64,000 nt of DNA from an uncultured Serinicoccus sp. (GCF_947487915.1 NZ_CANKYH010000006.1:62001-126000); one strand, 5' to 3'. Numbered from the stretch's first letter, positions 51,357 to 62,677 are shown. Translations and numbers: made by a program. The notes: generated by a model from the letters alone, not told the origin.

Positions 51357-51448
51357 GACCGCCGAAGTACTGCCGCGGCGACAGATGCACGGTCACCCCA
51401 GATGCCCGACCGTCGAAGTACCGCCCCGGCGACAGATCCACGGTCACC
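51357..51448 (-). repeat. Two-copy tandem repeat with 51-bp period (family A, locus 2)
   Basis: Two 41-base copies (51357-51397 and 51408-51448) differ at only about five positions and start 51 bases apart. On the minus strand they read GTGACCGTG, then ATCTGTCGCCG, then CTTCG-CGGTC. The same unit at the same period is at 6841-6931. Each copy closes with GACCG...CGGTC ends. They fill the gap between the convergent MFS and ligA stops. Confidence 0.8.
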
Positions 51449-51479
51449 TGCCGTCGGGAGCATGGTGCGGGCCGACGGG

Positions 51480-53747
<2,268 letters not shown>

Positions 53748-54410
53748 TCAGCGGGTGGCCTTGAAGTAGGCCGTCGACTCCTTCTTCCACAGGAAGAACA
53801 GGACGACCGCCGCGATGATCGCCGAGACCGCGTTGAGCAGCATGACGACGGTGCCTCCGCCGGCACCCGGGATCATGCTGCTGCCGAGCAGCCCGACGAC
53901 GAAGCTGATGACGTTGAGGACAGCGAGGACCGTCGCGACGATGCGCGCCCATCCCTTCCCCTTGCCGCAGAAGCGACCGACGAGGAACCAGAGCAGCGCG
54001 GCGATGAGACCTGAGACGAGGGCGCTGGCGGGCGCGACGGCCACCTGCTGGTCGATCATCTCCGGGGTCATGGACGTCCCCATCGCGTCCGAGGCCTGGT
54101 TCAGCCGGTCGCGGATGCTGTCCTCGCTCTCGAAGAAGCCCACGAGACCGGTGACGAGGGACACCACACCGCCGGCGTACATGAGCTTCTCCGCGAGGCC
54201 CACCGGCTGCGGCTTCGCGACGGCGCCCGCCGGGGCTCCGTCGTGCGCTCCGTGGGTGTCGTAGCTCGGCGCCGCCTGGTAGCCACCCTCGTGCCGGGGT
54301 GCGGCCCCCTCGCCGTGGGGCGCGTTCGGGTCGTGCTGCTGGGCGCCCGCCTCGTGGTGCGGCGCGTTCGGGTCGTGGTGCGGGTCCTCGTGACCCGGGT
54401 TCTGTGACAT
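53748..54410 (-). CDS. His-rich four-helix membrane protein, unknown function
   Basis: A 220-aa protein. The first 70 residues are very rich in His, Asp, Asn and Pro with a repeated DPNAPH(H/G)E unit (residues about 13 and 27), and could bind metal ions or be a flexible tail. About four hydrophobic helices follow (KLMYAGGVVSLVTGLVGFF, ALVSGLIAALLWFLVG, VLAVLNVISFVVGLLG, VSAIIAAVVLFFLW). No family recognised. The ATG at 54410 follows GGGGAGAC. Confidence 0.8.
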   Translation of the reverse strand: MSQNPGHEDPHHDPNAPHHEAGAQQHDPNAPHGEGAAPRHEGGYQAAPSYDTHGAHDGAPAGAVAKPQPVGLAEKLMYAGGVVSLVTGLVGFFESEDSIRDRLNQASDAMGTSMTPEMIDQQVAVAPASALVSGLIAALLWFLVGRFCGKGKGWARIVATVLAVLNVISFVVGLLGSSMIPGAGGGTVVMLLNAVSAIIAAVVLFFLWKKESTAYFKATR

Positions 54411-54476
54411 GTCTCCCCTTCGGTGGGCGTGCCGGACGCACGCGTGACGCGGACACCCTAGCGGGGCTGGAGTGAC

Positions 54477-55463
54477 TTACGCGACAGCCGCCTCGGCGAG
54501 CCTGAGCGCCGCCTGGGAGACTGCCCGCGTGGTCTGCAGCGCACCGGCCGGGCTGGCGGACGCCAGCCCGCAGGCCGGGGTCAGACCGACGTCGGCGAGC
54601 GCGGCGGCCGGGAGGCCGGCCTCGTGCCAGCGCCGCAGCAGCGGCTCGAGCGGGTCGGCGGCGCCCGGATCGACCCCCGCCCACAGGCGACGTCCCGCCT
54701 CGACGGCCGTCGCGACCTGCTCGAACCGTCCGCGCCCGACCTGCGCGAGGTCCACCGCGACGAACCCCGCGCCGGCCTCGGCGAGCACGTCGACCGGCGG
54801 GTCGGCGGCGCAGGTGTGCACGCCGCACACCTGCGCGCCGGGCTGGTCGAGCACCTGCCGCAGCGCGGTGACCACCTCACCCCGCTCGGGTGTGCGCAGC
54901 ACGCGGTAGCCCGACTCGGAGCGGATCCGACCAGCCAGCACGGGGGTCAGCGACGGCTCGTCGACCTGCAGCACCGGCTCGGCCCCGGGGACCAGCCGCT
55001 GCACCCGGCCCAGGTAGGCCGCCACCCCCTCGGTGAGCGAGGCCACCACGTCGCGGGTGGCGCCGGGGTCGTCCAGCACCCGGTCCCCCAGCGGTCGCCA
55101 CAGCGAGGCCGCCAGGGTCCACGGCCCCGCGACCTGCACCTTGAGCGGTCCGGCGTAGCCGTCCAGGGCCTCGGCGAGCTCGTCCAGGTCCTGGGTCAGC
55201 AGGGAGGCGGCGCGCTCGGCGTCCCGACCGGGCCGGTCGACCAGGCGCCAGCCCTGCGGCTGCAGGTCCACCGGCAGGTCCACGAGCAGGTGCGCGGCGC
55301 GTCCGACGATGTCGGCGCCCGGCCCCCGGGCGGGCAGCTCGGGCAGGTAGGGGACGGCCCGCACCCCTTCGGGCGCACCGGAGGCGAGCTCGTCCCGGAC
55401 CATCCGCAGCGCCTCGCGCACGTCGGTGCCGGGCCAGGATCCGATACCAGTGACGTCGACCAC
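54477..55463 (-). CDS. MetE-like (cobalamin-independent methionine synthase C-terminal-type) protein
   Basis: A 328-aa protein related to the C-terminal half of MetE and to uroporphyrinogen decarboxylases. It has TGIGSWPGTDVREAL, LKVQVAGPWTLAASL, LQVDEPSLTPVLAG, and CGVHTCAADPPVDVL, whose His-x-Cys is the zinc site of MetE, with the second Cys in GLTPACGLAS. M. tuberculosis Rv3015c sits in the same place beside ligA. The start is GTG 55463: TACAGT ends seven bases upstream, while the longer GTG 55472 overlaps this box. True methyl acceptor unknown. Confidence 0.85.
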   Translation of the reverse strand: MVDVTGIGSWPGTDVREALRMVRDELASGAPEGVRAVPYLPELPARGPGADIVGRAAHLLVDLPVDLQPQGWRLVDRPGRDAERAASLLTQDLDELAEALDGYAGPLKVQVAGPWTLAASLWRPLGDRVLDDPGATRDVVASLTEGVAAYLGRVQRLVPGAEPVLQVDEPSLTPVLAGRIRSESGYRVLRTPERGEVVTALRQVLDQPGAQVCGVHTCAADPPVDVLAEAGAGFVAVDLAQVGRGRFEQVATAVEAGRRLWAGVDPGAADPLEPLLRRWHEAGLPAAALADVGLTPACGLASASPAGALQTTRAVSQAALRLAEAAVA

Positions 55464-55534
55464 GGCGCTCACTGTAGGCGGTGGCGCCGGTGAGGCAGCA
55501 GCCGCCGACCGGCGGGAGTCGCGACGAGCGCGGC

Positions 55535-56653
55535 TCAGGCCCGTCCGGTGGAGGCGATCGTGGCCGATCCGACGACGCGCGTGCCGTCGTAGAGCACGAC
55601 CGACTGGCCGGGGGCGACCCCCCGGACCCGCTCGGCGAGCCGCACCGTCACCTGCTCCGGTATGCCGTCGCCGCCGTCTGCGTGCACGTCCACCCGGGCC
55701 GGGTACTCCCGGCCGTGCGCCCGGATCTGCGCGCCCAGGTCCACCTCACCAGCCGGCGCCGGACCGCACCAGCGCAGGTGGTCACCCTCGATGACGTCGA
55801 CCCCGAGCAGCTCCTCCGGGCCCACGACGACGGTGTTGGAGCGGGTGTCGGTGGACACGACATACCGCGGCTTGCCGTCGGCCGCGGGGACCTTCAGCCC
55901 CAGCCCGCGGCGCTGTCCCACCGTGTAGCCGTGCGCTCCCCCGTGCTCGCCGACGACCTCCCCGTCGCTGTCGACGATGGGGCCGGGGGCCGTGCCGAGG
56001 CGCTGGGCGAGGTAGCCGCGGGTGTCGCCGTCGGCGATGAAGCAGATGTCGTGGCTGTCCGGCTTCGTGGCGACGGAGAACCCCCGACGGCGAGCTTCCT
56101 CGCGGATCTGCGGCTTGGTGGTGTCACCGAGCGGGAAGAAGCTGCGGGCCAGCTGGTCGGCGTCGAGCACCCCGAGCACGTAGGACTGGTCCTTCGCCGG
56201 GTCGACCGCGCGGTGCAGCTCGCGCCGCACGCCGCCGGGGGCCCCGGCGTCGGCGACCTCCTCGACCTGGGCGTAGTGGCCGGTCGCGACCGCGTCGAAG
56301 CCGAGCGCGAGCGCCTTGTCCAGCAGCGCGGCGAACTTGATCTTCTCGTTGCAGCGCAGGCAGGGGTTGGGGGTGCGGCCGGCGGCGTACTCCGCGGCGA
56401 AGTCCTCGACGACGTCCTCCCGGAACCGCTGCGCCATGTCCCAGACGTAGAACGGGATGCCGAGCCGGTCGGCGACCCGGCGCGCGTCGCCGGCGTCCTC
56501 GATGGTGCAGCATCCGCGGGCCGACTCGCGCAGGGTGGCGGCCGACTGGGCCAGCGCCAGGTGGACCCCGACCACCTCGTGACCGGCGTCGAGCATCCGC
56601 GCGGCGGCGACCGCCGAGTCGACCCCGCCGCTCATCGCGGCGACGACGCGCAT
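55535..56653 (-). CDS. mnmA: tRNA 2-thiouridylase
   Basis: A 372-aa ATP-dependent enzyme that adds sulfur to wobble U34 of Lys, Glu and Gln tRNAs. The PP-loop is [10 protein letters not shown]; the catalytic Cys are in [12 protein letters not shown] and [11 protein letters not shown], with the GHYAQV word between. The ATG overlaps the stop of the cysteine desulfurase gene, its sulfur donor. The order matches M. tuberculosis Rv3025c-Rv3024c. Confidence 0.97.
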   Translation of the reverse strand: MRVVAAMSGGVDSAVAAARMLDAGHEVVGVHLALAQSAATLRESARGCCTIEDAGDARRVADRLGIPFYVWDMAQRFREDVVEDFAAEYAAGRTPNPCLRCNEKIKFAALLDKALALGFDAVATGHYAQVEEVADAGAPGGVRRELHRAVDPAKDQSYVLGVLDADQLARSFFPLGDTTKPQIREEARRRGFSVATKPDSHDICFIADGDTRGYLAQRLGTAPGPIVDSDGEVVGEHGGAHGYTVGQRRGLGLKVPAADGKPRYVVSTDTRSNTVVVGPEELLGVDVIEGDHLRWCGPAPAGEVDLGAQIRAHGREYPARVDVHADGGDGIPEQVTVRLAERVRGVAPGQSVVLYDGTRVVGSATIASTGRA

Positions 56654-57882
56654 CAGGCGCTCCTCGCCGTCCGCGACCCCGACGCCGCGGCGTGCGCCCG
56701 GCGGGCGCGCTCCAGGGCGGGCGGCAGCGCCGCGAGGACGGCGTCGACGTCCGCGCGGGTGGAGCCGTGGCCGAGGGTGAGCCGCAGCGCGCCGGCCGCC
56801 TCCTCCTCGGGCACCCCCATGGCGAGCAGCACGTGGCTCGGTCGGGGCACCCCGGCCTGGCAGGCGGACCCGGTCGAGCAGGCGACGCCCGCCGCGTCGA
56901 GCAGGTAGAGCAGCGAGTCCCCCTCGCAGTCCGCGACCCGCAGGTGCACGTTGCCGGCGAGGCGGCTCGTCGTGTCCCCGGGGCTCCACGGCCCGGAGAC
57001 CGTGATGCCGGGGTCCAGCGCCAGCGCGCCGGTGACGAGGTCGTCCCGCAGCCCGGCGAGGTATGCCGCGTGCTCGGCCTGGTGCTGCGCCGCGTGGGTG
57101 ACCGCGACCGCGAGGCCGGCGATCGCCGGGGTGTCGAGGGTGCCCGAGCGCAGGCCGCGCTCCTGGCCGCCGCCGTGGGTGAGCGGCACGGGGGCCTGGT
57201 CACGCCCGGCGGTGAGCACCCCGACGCCGAGCGGCCCACCGACCTTGTGGCCGGTGACCACGCCCAGGTCGACACCGGAGAGGTCCAGCGGCACCTGGCC
57301 GAGCGCCTGGACGGCGTCGGAGTGGAACGGGACGCCGTGCTCCCGCGTGACCGCGGCCAGCGCCGGGACGGGCGCCACCGTGCCCACCTCGTTGTTGGCC
57401 CACATGACGCTGACGAGCGCCACGGTGGCGGGGCCTCCGTCGGCGTCCAGCGCGGCGGCGAGGGCCTGCGGGGTCACGAGGCCCTCCGCGTCCGGCTCGA
57501 CCCAGGTCACCCGCGCGCCAGCGTGCGCCACGAGGTGCTCGACGGGGTCGAGGACGGCGTGGTGCTCGGTCCCGGCGACCACGAGCCGGTCGCGGGCGGG
57601 GTCGGCGGCGCGGCGCGCGGCATACGTGCCCTTGACCGCGAGGTTGTCGGCCTCGGTGCCGCCAGAGGTGAAGACGACCTCCGAGGGCCGCACCCGGAGG
57701 GCCTCGGCGACCTGCTCCCGCGCCTCCTCGACGACGCGGCGCGCCCGGCGGCCCGGGTCGTGCAGCGAGCTGGCGTTGCCGGTCTGCCGCATCTCGCGGG
57801 CGACCACCTCGACCACCTCGTCCAGGACGGGCGTCGTCGCGGCGTGGTCGAGGTAGACGTGGGCAGGTGCGGGCACAGACAT
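56653..57882 (-). CDS. Cysteine desulfurase (NifS/IscS type)
   Basis: A 409-aa PLP enzyme that takes sulfur from cysteine as a persulfide. PLP lysine in [14 protein letters not shown], catalytic Cys in [10 protein letters not shown], and [13 protein letters not shown] and [11 protein letters not shown] complete the core. It is coupled to mnmA and probably supplies it. TAGACT ends ten bases upstream of the ATG, so its leader is very short. Whether it also supplies Fe-S cluster assembly cannot be told here. Confidence 0.95.
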   Translation of the reverse strand: MSVPAPAHVYLDHAATTPVLDEVVEVVAREMRQTGNASSLHDPGRRARRVVEEAREQVAEALRVRPSEVVFTSGGTEADNLAVKGTYAARRAADPARDRLVVAGTEHHAVLDPVEHLVAHAGARVTWVEPDAEGLVTPQALAAALDADGGPATVALVSVMWANNEVGTVAPVPALAAVTREHGVPFHSDAVQALGQVPLDLSGVDLGVVTGHKVGGPLGVGVLTAGRDQAPVPLTHGGGQERGLRSGTLDTPAIAGLAVAVTHAAQHQAEHAAYLAGLRDDLVTGALALDPGITVSGPWSPGDTTSRLAGNVHLRVADCEGDSLLYLLDAAGVACSTGSACQAGVPRPSHVLLAMGVPEEEAAGALRLTLGHGSTRADVDAVLAALPPALERARRAHAAASGSRTARSA

Positions 57883-57949
57883 GACGGGGACCAGTCTACG
57901 AGCGGCCAGCCGGCGGGCGGGAACCGCGGACCGCCGGCGGCCGCGGGCC

Positions 57950-58906
57950 TCAGCCCTTGTTCTGCTGCACCTTGTCGGCCGCCTGCGGCAGGATGGTGAA
58001 CAGGTCGCCGACGACCCCGAAGTCCACGAGCTCGAAGATCGGCGCCTCGGCGTCCTTGTTGACCGCGACGATGGTCTTGGAGGTCTGCATCCCGGCCCGG
58101 TGCTGGATCGCGCCCGAGATGCCGGCCGCGACGTAGAGCTGCGGGCTCACCGACACGCCGGTCTGACCGACCTGGTGGGAGTGCGGGTACCACCCCGCGT
58201 CCACGGCCGCCCGCGAGGCGCCCACGGCCGCGCCGAGCGCGTCGGCGAAGGTCTCGACCGGGCCGAAGTCTCCGCCGGTGCCGCGCCCGCCCGACACCAC
58301 GATGGCGGCCTCGGTGAGCGAGGGGCGGCCCGACTTCTCCTTGGCCGTCCGCGAGGTGACCCGCGCCGCGCGCGCGGCCTCGGAGACCTCCGTGGTGACG
58401 GTCTCCTCGGCCGGGGTGGCGGCCGACTCCTGCGCCGGGATGCTGTTGGGCTTGACGGTGATGATGGGGGTGCCGGTGCCCACCTGCGCGGCGACGGTGT
58501 AGCTGCCGGCGAAGACGGACTTGGTCACCCGCAGCCCGCCGTCGGCGCTCTCGATGTCGACCGCGTCCGTGATGAGGCCCGACCCGGTCTTGATCGCCAG
58601 CCGCCCGGCGACCTCCTTGGCGTCGTTGGTGGACGCGACCAGCACGGCGGCGGGCGAGGTGCGCGCGACGAGGTCGGCCAGCAGCTCGGCCACCGGGGCG
58701 ACGAGGTGGTCGGTGTAGACCGCGTCGTCCGCGACGTAGACCTTCGCCGCGCCGTAGCGGGCCAGCGCCTCCTTCGCCGCGGCATACCCCTGACCGACGA
58801 AGACGGCCGACGGCTCGCCGAGGCGGCGCGCCACGGTCAGCATCTCGGCGGTGGTCTTGCGGACGTCGCCGTCGACGTGGTCGACCAGGACGAGGACTTC
58901 ACTCAT
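57950..58906 (-). CDS. etfA: Electron transfer flavoprotein alpha subunit
   Basis: A 318-aa subunit that binds FAD. The FAD domain has [55 protein letters not shown] and [21 protein letters not shown]. It opens [20 protein letters not shown]. It accepts electrons from acyl-CoA and other dehydrogenases and passes them to a quinone reductase. etfB lies 36 bases upstream. Confidence 0.97.
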   Translation of the reverse strand: MSEVLVLVDHVDGDVRKTTAEMLTVARRLGEPSAVFVGQGYAAAKEALARYGAAKVYVADDAVYTDHLVAPVAELLADLVARTSPAAVLVASTNDAKEVAGRLAIKTGSGLITDAVDIESADGGLRVTKSVFAGSYTVAAQVGTGTPIITVKPNSIPAQESAATPAEETVTTEVSEAARAARVTSRTAKEKSGRPSLTEAAIVVSGGRGTGGDFGPVETFADALGAAVGASRAAVDAGWYPHSHQVGQTGVSVSPQLYVAAGISGAIQHRAGMQTSKTIVAVNKDAEAPIFELVDFGVVGDLFTILPQAADKVQQNKG

Positions 58907-58942
58907 GTCTGCAGACTCCTTGGTATGTCGTGTCCGGCCGGG

Positions 58943-59722
58943 TCAGGCGAGCCGGCGCCCGGCCAGGAAGTCGGCGAGCGCCTCGCCACCCTGGCCCTCG
59001 TCGGTGACCACCTCGCCGGCCTCGCGCGGCGGGCGGGCCTGCGTCTCCTCGACGCGCGCCCAGGCGGCGTCCAGTCCGACCTGGGAGGGGTCGACGCCGA
59101 GGTCGGCCAGGCTCCAGGTCTGCACCGGCTTCCTCTTGGCCGCCATGATCCCCTTGAAGGAGGGGTAGCGCGGCTCGTTGATCTGGTCGGTGACGGAGAC
59201 CACGGCCGGCAGGTCGGCCTCGACGGTCTCGGAGAAGGACTCGTTGTCGCGCCGGATGCGCACGTGGCCGCCGTCGACGGTGAGCTCGGAGGCGAAGGTC
59301 ACCTGGGGCAGGCCGAGCCGCTCGGCGAGCATGGCGGGGACGACCGACATGACGCCGTCGGTGGAGGCCAGCCCGGTGAGCACGAGGTCGACCTCGCCGC
59401 ACTTCCTGACCGCCTCGGCCAGGACCAGCGACGTCGCCACGGCATCGGAGCCGGCGATGGCCTCGTCGAGCACGTGGACACCCTGGTGGGCCCCCATCTG
59501 GAGGCTCTTCTTGATCGCGGTCGCGGCGTCGTCCGGGCCCATGGTGAGCACCGTGACCTCGCCCTCGCCCGCCTCGACGATCTTGAGGGCCTCCTCGACG
59601 GCATACTCGTCGAGCTCGGAGAGCAGGCCGTCCACACCCTCGCGGTCGGTGGTGCGGTCGGACTCGAAGCCGCGGTCGCCCTGGGCGTCCGGCACGTACT
59701 TCACACAGACGACGATGTTCAC
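58943..59722 (-). CDS. etfB: Electron transfer flavoprotein beta subunit
   Basis: A 259-aa subunit that binds AMP and docks with acyl-CoA dehydrogenases. Motifs are MNIVVCVKYVPDAQG, LDEYAVEEALKIVEAG, VTVLTMGPDDAATAIKKSLQMGA, and DLVLTGLASTDGVMSVVPAMLAE, the docking helix. Start GTG 59722. It is first of the etfBA operon. A palindrome lies 48 bases upstream (59770-59787). Confidence 0.97.
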   Translation of the reverse strand: MNIVVCVKYVPDAQGDRGFESDRTTDREGVDGLLSELDEYAVEEALKIVEAGEGEVTVLTMGPDDAATAIKKSLQMGAHQGVHVLDEAIAGSDAVATSLVLAEAVRKCGEVDLVLTGLASTDGVMSVVPAMLAERLGLPQVTFASELTVDGGHVRIRRDNESFSETVEADLPAVVSVTDQINEPRYPSFKGIMAAKRKPVQTWSLADLGVDPSQVGLDAAWARVEETQARPPREAGEVVTDEGQGGEALADFLAGRRLA

Positions 59723-59769
59723 TGCTCACGTCCTCGTGGTTGTGGGTGGTCGTTGATGCCATCTTGACA

Positions 59770-59787
59770 CTTGACGCACGCGTCAAG
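59770..59787 (-). promoter_or_regulatory. Palindromic operator/promoter site upstream of etfBA
   Basis: CTTGACGC AC GCGTCAAG is a perfect 18-base palindrome; a further TTGACA half-site follows on one side at 59764-59769. On the minus strand TTGACG (59786-59781) can also serve as a -35 for etfB. TetR-type repressors of fatty-acid genes bind similar sites. The regulator is not in the window. Confidence 0.55.
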
Positions 59788-59829
59788 CCAACCGGGAGGG
59801 TATGCCATCGGCCCGGCGACGGGACCGGG

Positions 59830-60567
59830 TCAGCCGAAGAGGCTGGGGACCCAGCCCATCAGCACCAGGAACACCAGGAGCACCGGGTAGAGCAGCACGA
59901 GGGTCCAGCGCCGCCGGGCGGCCCCGGGGGCCGCGGCCTCCCCCGGCGCCCGGAGAGCGCCGTCGCGGAACGTGCGGTAGGCGATGACGCTGGAGGCCAG
60001 GAGCGCCGCCAGGCCCACCAGCGTCGGCCCGAGCACCGGAAGGGTGAAGAGCTCCTCGGGCCACAGCAGCTGGACCGCGACGAACCCGCCGATCAGGAGG
60101 ATCGGCGCCACCACGACGACCCGGCGCCTCCCGACGAGCACCCGCAGCGTGGCCTCCGGCGCGGCCAGCAGCAGCGCCGTCAGGAGTCCGAGCAGGGCGG
60201 CCGAGCCGAGGTCGCCGCCGGTGACCGCCAGCCCGTCGCCGCGGAGCCAGCCGGTGAGCGCCCACGCGGTGAGCATCAGGCCGGCCAGCCCCAGGCAGAT
60301 GTGCGCCACGTCGGTCCGGCGCAGACCGGTCTCGCGGTCGGCACCGACCGGCAGCGCCCGCGCGTAGGCCACCGGGTCGCCGAAGACCTCCTGGGCGCTC
60401 TCGTTGGACTCGCGGACGTGGCTCTCGACCGTCACCACGTCGTCGCCCAGCCGGTCCGGCCGCACACCGAGGAGGTTCCGTTCCAGCAGGAAGGCGTCCA
60501 GCCACCGCCGCTCCACCGTCGGCGCCAGGTGGCGCGGGTCCATGGCCTCGTCGGCGGTCCTCGTCAT
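59830..60567 (-). CDS. Membrane protein paired with PadR regulator
   Basis: A 245-aa protein. Residues 1-85 are soluble and charged (MDPRHLAPTVERRWLDAFLLERNLLGV); about five hydrophobic helices follow (ICLGLAGLMLTAWALTGW, ALLGLLTALLLAAPEA, VVVVAPILLIGGFVAVQLL, GPTLVGLAALLASSVIAY, LLYPVLLVFLVLMG). This fits the DUF1700-like membrane proteins that PadR genes are often followed by. The ATG overlaps the PadR stop. Function unknown, possibly a stress or secretion sensor. Confidence 0.8.
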   Translation of the reverse strand: MTRTADEAMDPRHLAPTVERRWLDAFLLERNLLGVRPDRLGDDVVTVESHVRESNESAQEVFGDPVAYARALPVGADRETGLRRTDVAHICLGLAGLMLTAWALTGWLRGDGLAVTGGDLGSAALLGLLTALLLAAPEATLRVLVGRRRVVVVAPILLIGGFVAVQLLWPEELFTLPVLGPTLVGLAALLASSVIAYRTFRDGALRAPGEAAAPGAARRRWTLVLLYPVLLVFLVLMGWVPSLFG

Positions 60568-60920
60568 CGCACGCTCCCTGCGTCGGCCGGCGCACCGTCG
60601 GTGAGTCGGCGGGTGGTGGTGGTGAAGGCGGCCCAGCGGTCGGCCTGCTCGTCGGCGTGCCGCCGCCCCTGGGGGGTGAGGGCGTAGAACTTGCGCCCGG
60701 GTCCGCCCTCCCCCGGGCGCCACTCGACCTCGACGTGGCCGGCCTCCTCCAGCCGCCCCAGGAGCGGGTAGAGGGTGCCGCCCTTGACGGTGCCCAAGCC
60801 GACCTGCGCCAACCGCTGGGTGATCGCGTAGCCGTAGCTGGGCCCTTCGAGCAGGACCCGGAGCACGCACACCCCCAGCACGCCGCGCAGCCACTCGCCG
60901 GGCCACTCGTCCGAGGTCAT
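60564..60920 (-). CDS. PadR-family transcriptional regulator
   Basis: A 118-aa winged-helix protein with the PadR shape: EWLRGVLGVCVLRVLLEGPSYGYAITQRLAQVGL, then GTVKGGTLYPLLGRLEEAGHVEVEW, then GRKFYALTPQGRR. The short C-terminal helix makes it the s2 (compact) type. It probably represses its own operon through the CTGACTAGTCAG palindrome. The ATG is six bases after the -10 box, so the message is leaderless. Confidence 0.93.
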   Translation of the reverse strand: MTSDEWPGEWLRGVLGVCVLRVLLEGPSYGYAITQRLAQVGLGTVKGGTLYPLLGRLEEAGHVEVEWRPGEGGPGRKFYALTPQGRRHADEQADRWAAFTTTTRRLTDGAPADAGSVR

Positions 60921-60926
60921 GACTAG

Positions 60927-60956
60927 ATCGTATGGCTGACTAGTCAGGCACGTCAA
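60927..60956 (-). promoter_or_regulatory. Leaderless promoter with PadR operator
   Basis: On the minus strand TTGACG (60956-60951), 18 bases, TACGAT (60932-60927), six bases, ATG (60920). The 12-base palindrome CTGACTAGTCAG (60936-60947) sits between the -35 and -10, where a bound repressor blocks RNA polymerase. Confidence 0.8.
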
Positions 60957-60980
60957 CTAGAGCGGGTGCGAGGCAAGGGG

Positions 60981-61200
60981 GAGGCAACCACAGGCGACGC
61001 CCGGTGGGGTGAGGGGCAACCACAGGCGACGCCCGGTGGGGGTCGATGGGCCACCGGGCGTCGTGAATGGCTGCCCCCAGACCGACCGAGCGTCGTGAAG
61101 GGTTGCCCCCAGACCGACCGAGCGTCGTGAATGGCTGCTCCCAGACCGACCGAGCGCCGGGTGTGGTTGCGCCAGCAACCACACCCGGCGCTCGGTCGGA
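60981..61200. repeat. Mosaic of seven short direct/inverted repeats ending in a 25-bp hairpin (family B)
   Basis: A unit of about 27-30 bases, GGGGCAACC, a few variable bases, then CG-CGC-CGGT-GG, occurs twice forward (60981, 61011), four times inverted (about 61050, 61081, 61111, 61144) and once forward (61175). The last two form a perfect 25-bp stem (61146-61170 with 61175-61199, four-base loop) 23 bases after the enoyl-CoA hydratase stop. It fills the gap between two minus-strand genes. A terminator that has been amplified is one reading; a REP/BIME-like element is another. Confidence 0.8.
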
Positions 61201-61222
61201 GAGGAGCGACAGGGCTGAGGGG

Positions 61223-62023
61223 TCAGCGGCCGGTGAACTCCGCCTTGCCGGGCCCCTGCTCGACGAAGGAGCGCATGCCGATCTCCCGGTCCTTCGTCGC
61301 GAAGACACCGGCGAACTGCATGGCCTCGATGGCGAGTCCGGTCTCGAGGTCGCCGTCCAGACCGCGGTCGATGGCCTCCTTGGCGGCCCGCAGGGCCAGG
61401 CCCGGGCCACCGACGTACTGCCGCACCATCTCCAGCGCCGTGGCGTGCGCCTGGCCGGGCTCGCAGACGCGGTCGACCAGGCCCATCTCGAGCGCCTCGG
61501 CGGCGTCGACCATCCGGCCGGTGAAGACGAGGTCCTTGGCCTTGGCCGGGCCCACTAGGCGGGCGAGCCGCTGGCTCCCTCCTGCACCGGGGACGACGCC
61601 CAGCAGGATCTCCGGCTGGCCGAGCCGGGCGTCCGAGGCCGCGACGCGGAAGTCGGCGCAGAGCGCGAGCTCGTTGCCGGCGCCGAGGGCATACCCCTCG
61701 ATGGCGGCGACCACCGGCTTGGGGATGCGCGCGACGGCGGAGAAGCACTCCTGGATGACCGGGGCGCGCCGGACCATGTCCGGGTAGGACATGTCCTGCA
61801 TCTCCTTGATGTCGGCGCCGGCGGCGAAGACCTTCTCACCGCCGTAGAGCACGACGGCCGCGACCTCATCGTCGTCGCCGACCAGCCGAGCCGCCTCGCC
61901 GAGGGCGTCCTGCACCTCGATCGACAGCGGGTTCATGCTCGGCCGGTCGACCCGGACGGTGGCGATGCCGTCCTCGACCTCGATGCGGACGAGGTCGCTC
62001 GCGGTGGCGACGGTGCGGCTCAC
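61223..62023 (-). CDS. Enoyl-CoA hydratase/isomerase family protein
   Basis: A 266-aa crotonase-fold protein. CoA/oxyanion words are VFAAGADIKEMQDMSYPDM and IEGYALGAGNELALCADFRV; a catalytic Glu is in GQPEILLGVVPGAGGSQRL. One catalytic Glu is clear; in the first position the motif has the GNEL pattern, as in true hydratases. It fits fatty-acid beta-oxidation with etfBA nearby. GTG start overlaps the ybjN-like stop, so the two genes are coupled. Confidence 0.93.
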   Translation of the reverse strand: MSRTVATASDLVRIEVEDGIATVRVDRPSMNPLSIEVQDALGEAARLVGDDDEVAAVVLYGGEKVFAAGADIKEMQDMSYPDMVRRAPVIQECFSAVARIPKPVVAAIEGYALGAGNELALCADFRVAASDARLGQPEILLGVVPGAGGSQRLARLVGPAKAKDLVFTGRMVDAAEALEMGLVDRVCEPGQAHATALEMVRQYVGGPGLALRAAKEAIDRGLDGDLETGLAIEAMQFAGVFATKDREIGMRSFVEQGPGKAEFTGR

Positions 62024-62607
62024 GCCTGGTCCCCCGGCGCACCGCCCCCGTCGGCGGTCCCGTCAGCGGGGGCCTGCTGGCCCCGGGAGCCGACGCTCAG
62101 CCACGGGCCGACCTCGGTCCCCTCGGGGGCGCCCTCCGGGAGGTCGGGCTCCTCCCCGCGCTCGACCTGCGCCTTGGCGATGACGTTGCGGTGCCAGAGC
62201 TGGAGCGCCTGCAGCAGCAGACCGGTGGCGATCTGGACCTTCGCCTTGGGCGGCTCGGAGCGCGCGATGATCTGCTCGACCGCCAGCACGAGGTTGCCGC
62301 TCGCGATGCCGGCCTTGACGAGGTTGACCCCCAGGGTCACGTCGTTGCACCCGTTGAGCCGGGTGAAGAGCTCCTCGGGCACGCTGCTGGCGATCTGCCA
62401 CTGGCCGTAGATCCGCATGATGTCGAACTGCTCGCCCTCGATGACCTTGACGAACAGCTTCTGCCCCTGGACCTCGAAGGCGACGTCGCCGGCCTTGTCC
62501 AGGTTGGGCGACATCTGCAGGTCCTGCAGGGCGTCGAGGACGCGACCGGTCAGCGGGTGCTCCTGCGGGGGCGGCGGGAAGTTGGGCAGCGAGGTCGGAT
62601 CACTCAT
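62020..62607 (-). CDS. YbjN-domain protein
   Basis: A 195-aa soluble protein with a YbjN/type-III-chaperone-like fold: VAFEVQGQKLFVKVIEGEQFDIMRIYGQWQIASSVP and LNGCNDVTLGVNLVKAGIASGNLVLAVEQIIA. The last 50 residues are disordered. Actinobacterial members are of unknown role. The ATG lies six bases after TACGTT (leaderless). It overlaps the hydratase start by four bases. Confidence 0.82.
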   Translation of the reverse strand: MSDPTSLPNFPPPPQEHPLTGRVLDALQDLQMSPNLDKAGDVAFEVQGQKLFVKVIEGEQFDIMRIYGQWQIASSVPEELFTRLNGCNDVTLGVNLVKAGIASGNLVLAVEQIIARSEPPKAKVQIATGLLLQALQLWHRNVIAKAQVERGEEPDLPEGAPEGTEVGPWLSVGSRGQQAPADGTADGGGAPGDQA

Positions 62608-62677
62608 GGCTCCAACGTAACGGCTCGGCCCAGGTCCTGCGCAGCCCCGCCCGCCGCTGGCCCTACGCTGGGCCACC

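Noticed and set aside
60981..61200. A CRISPR array at the repeat cluster.
   Set aside because: Repeats change orientation, have no unique spacers of even length, and no cas genes are near.
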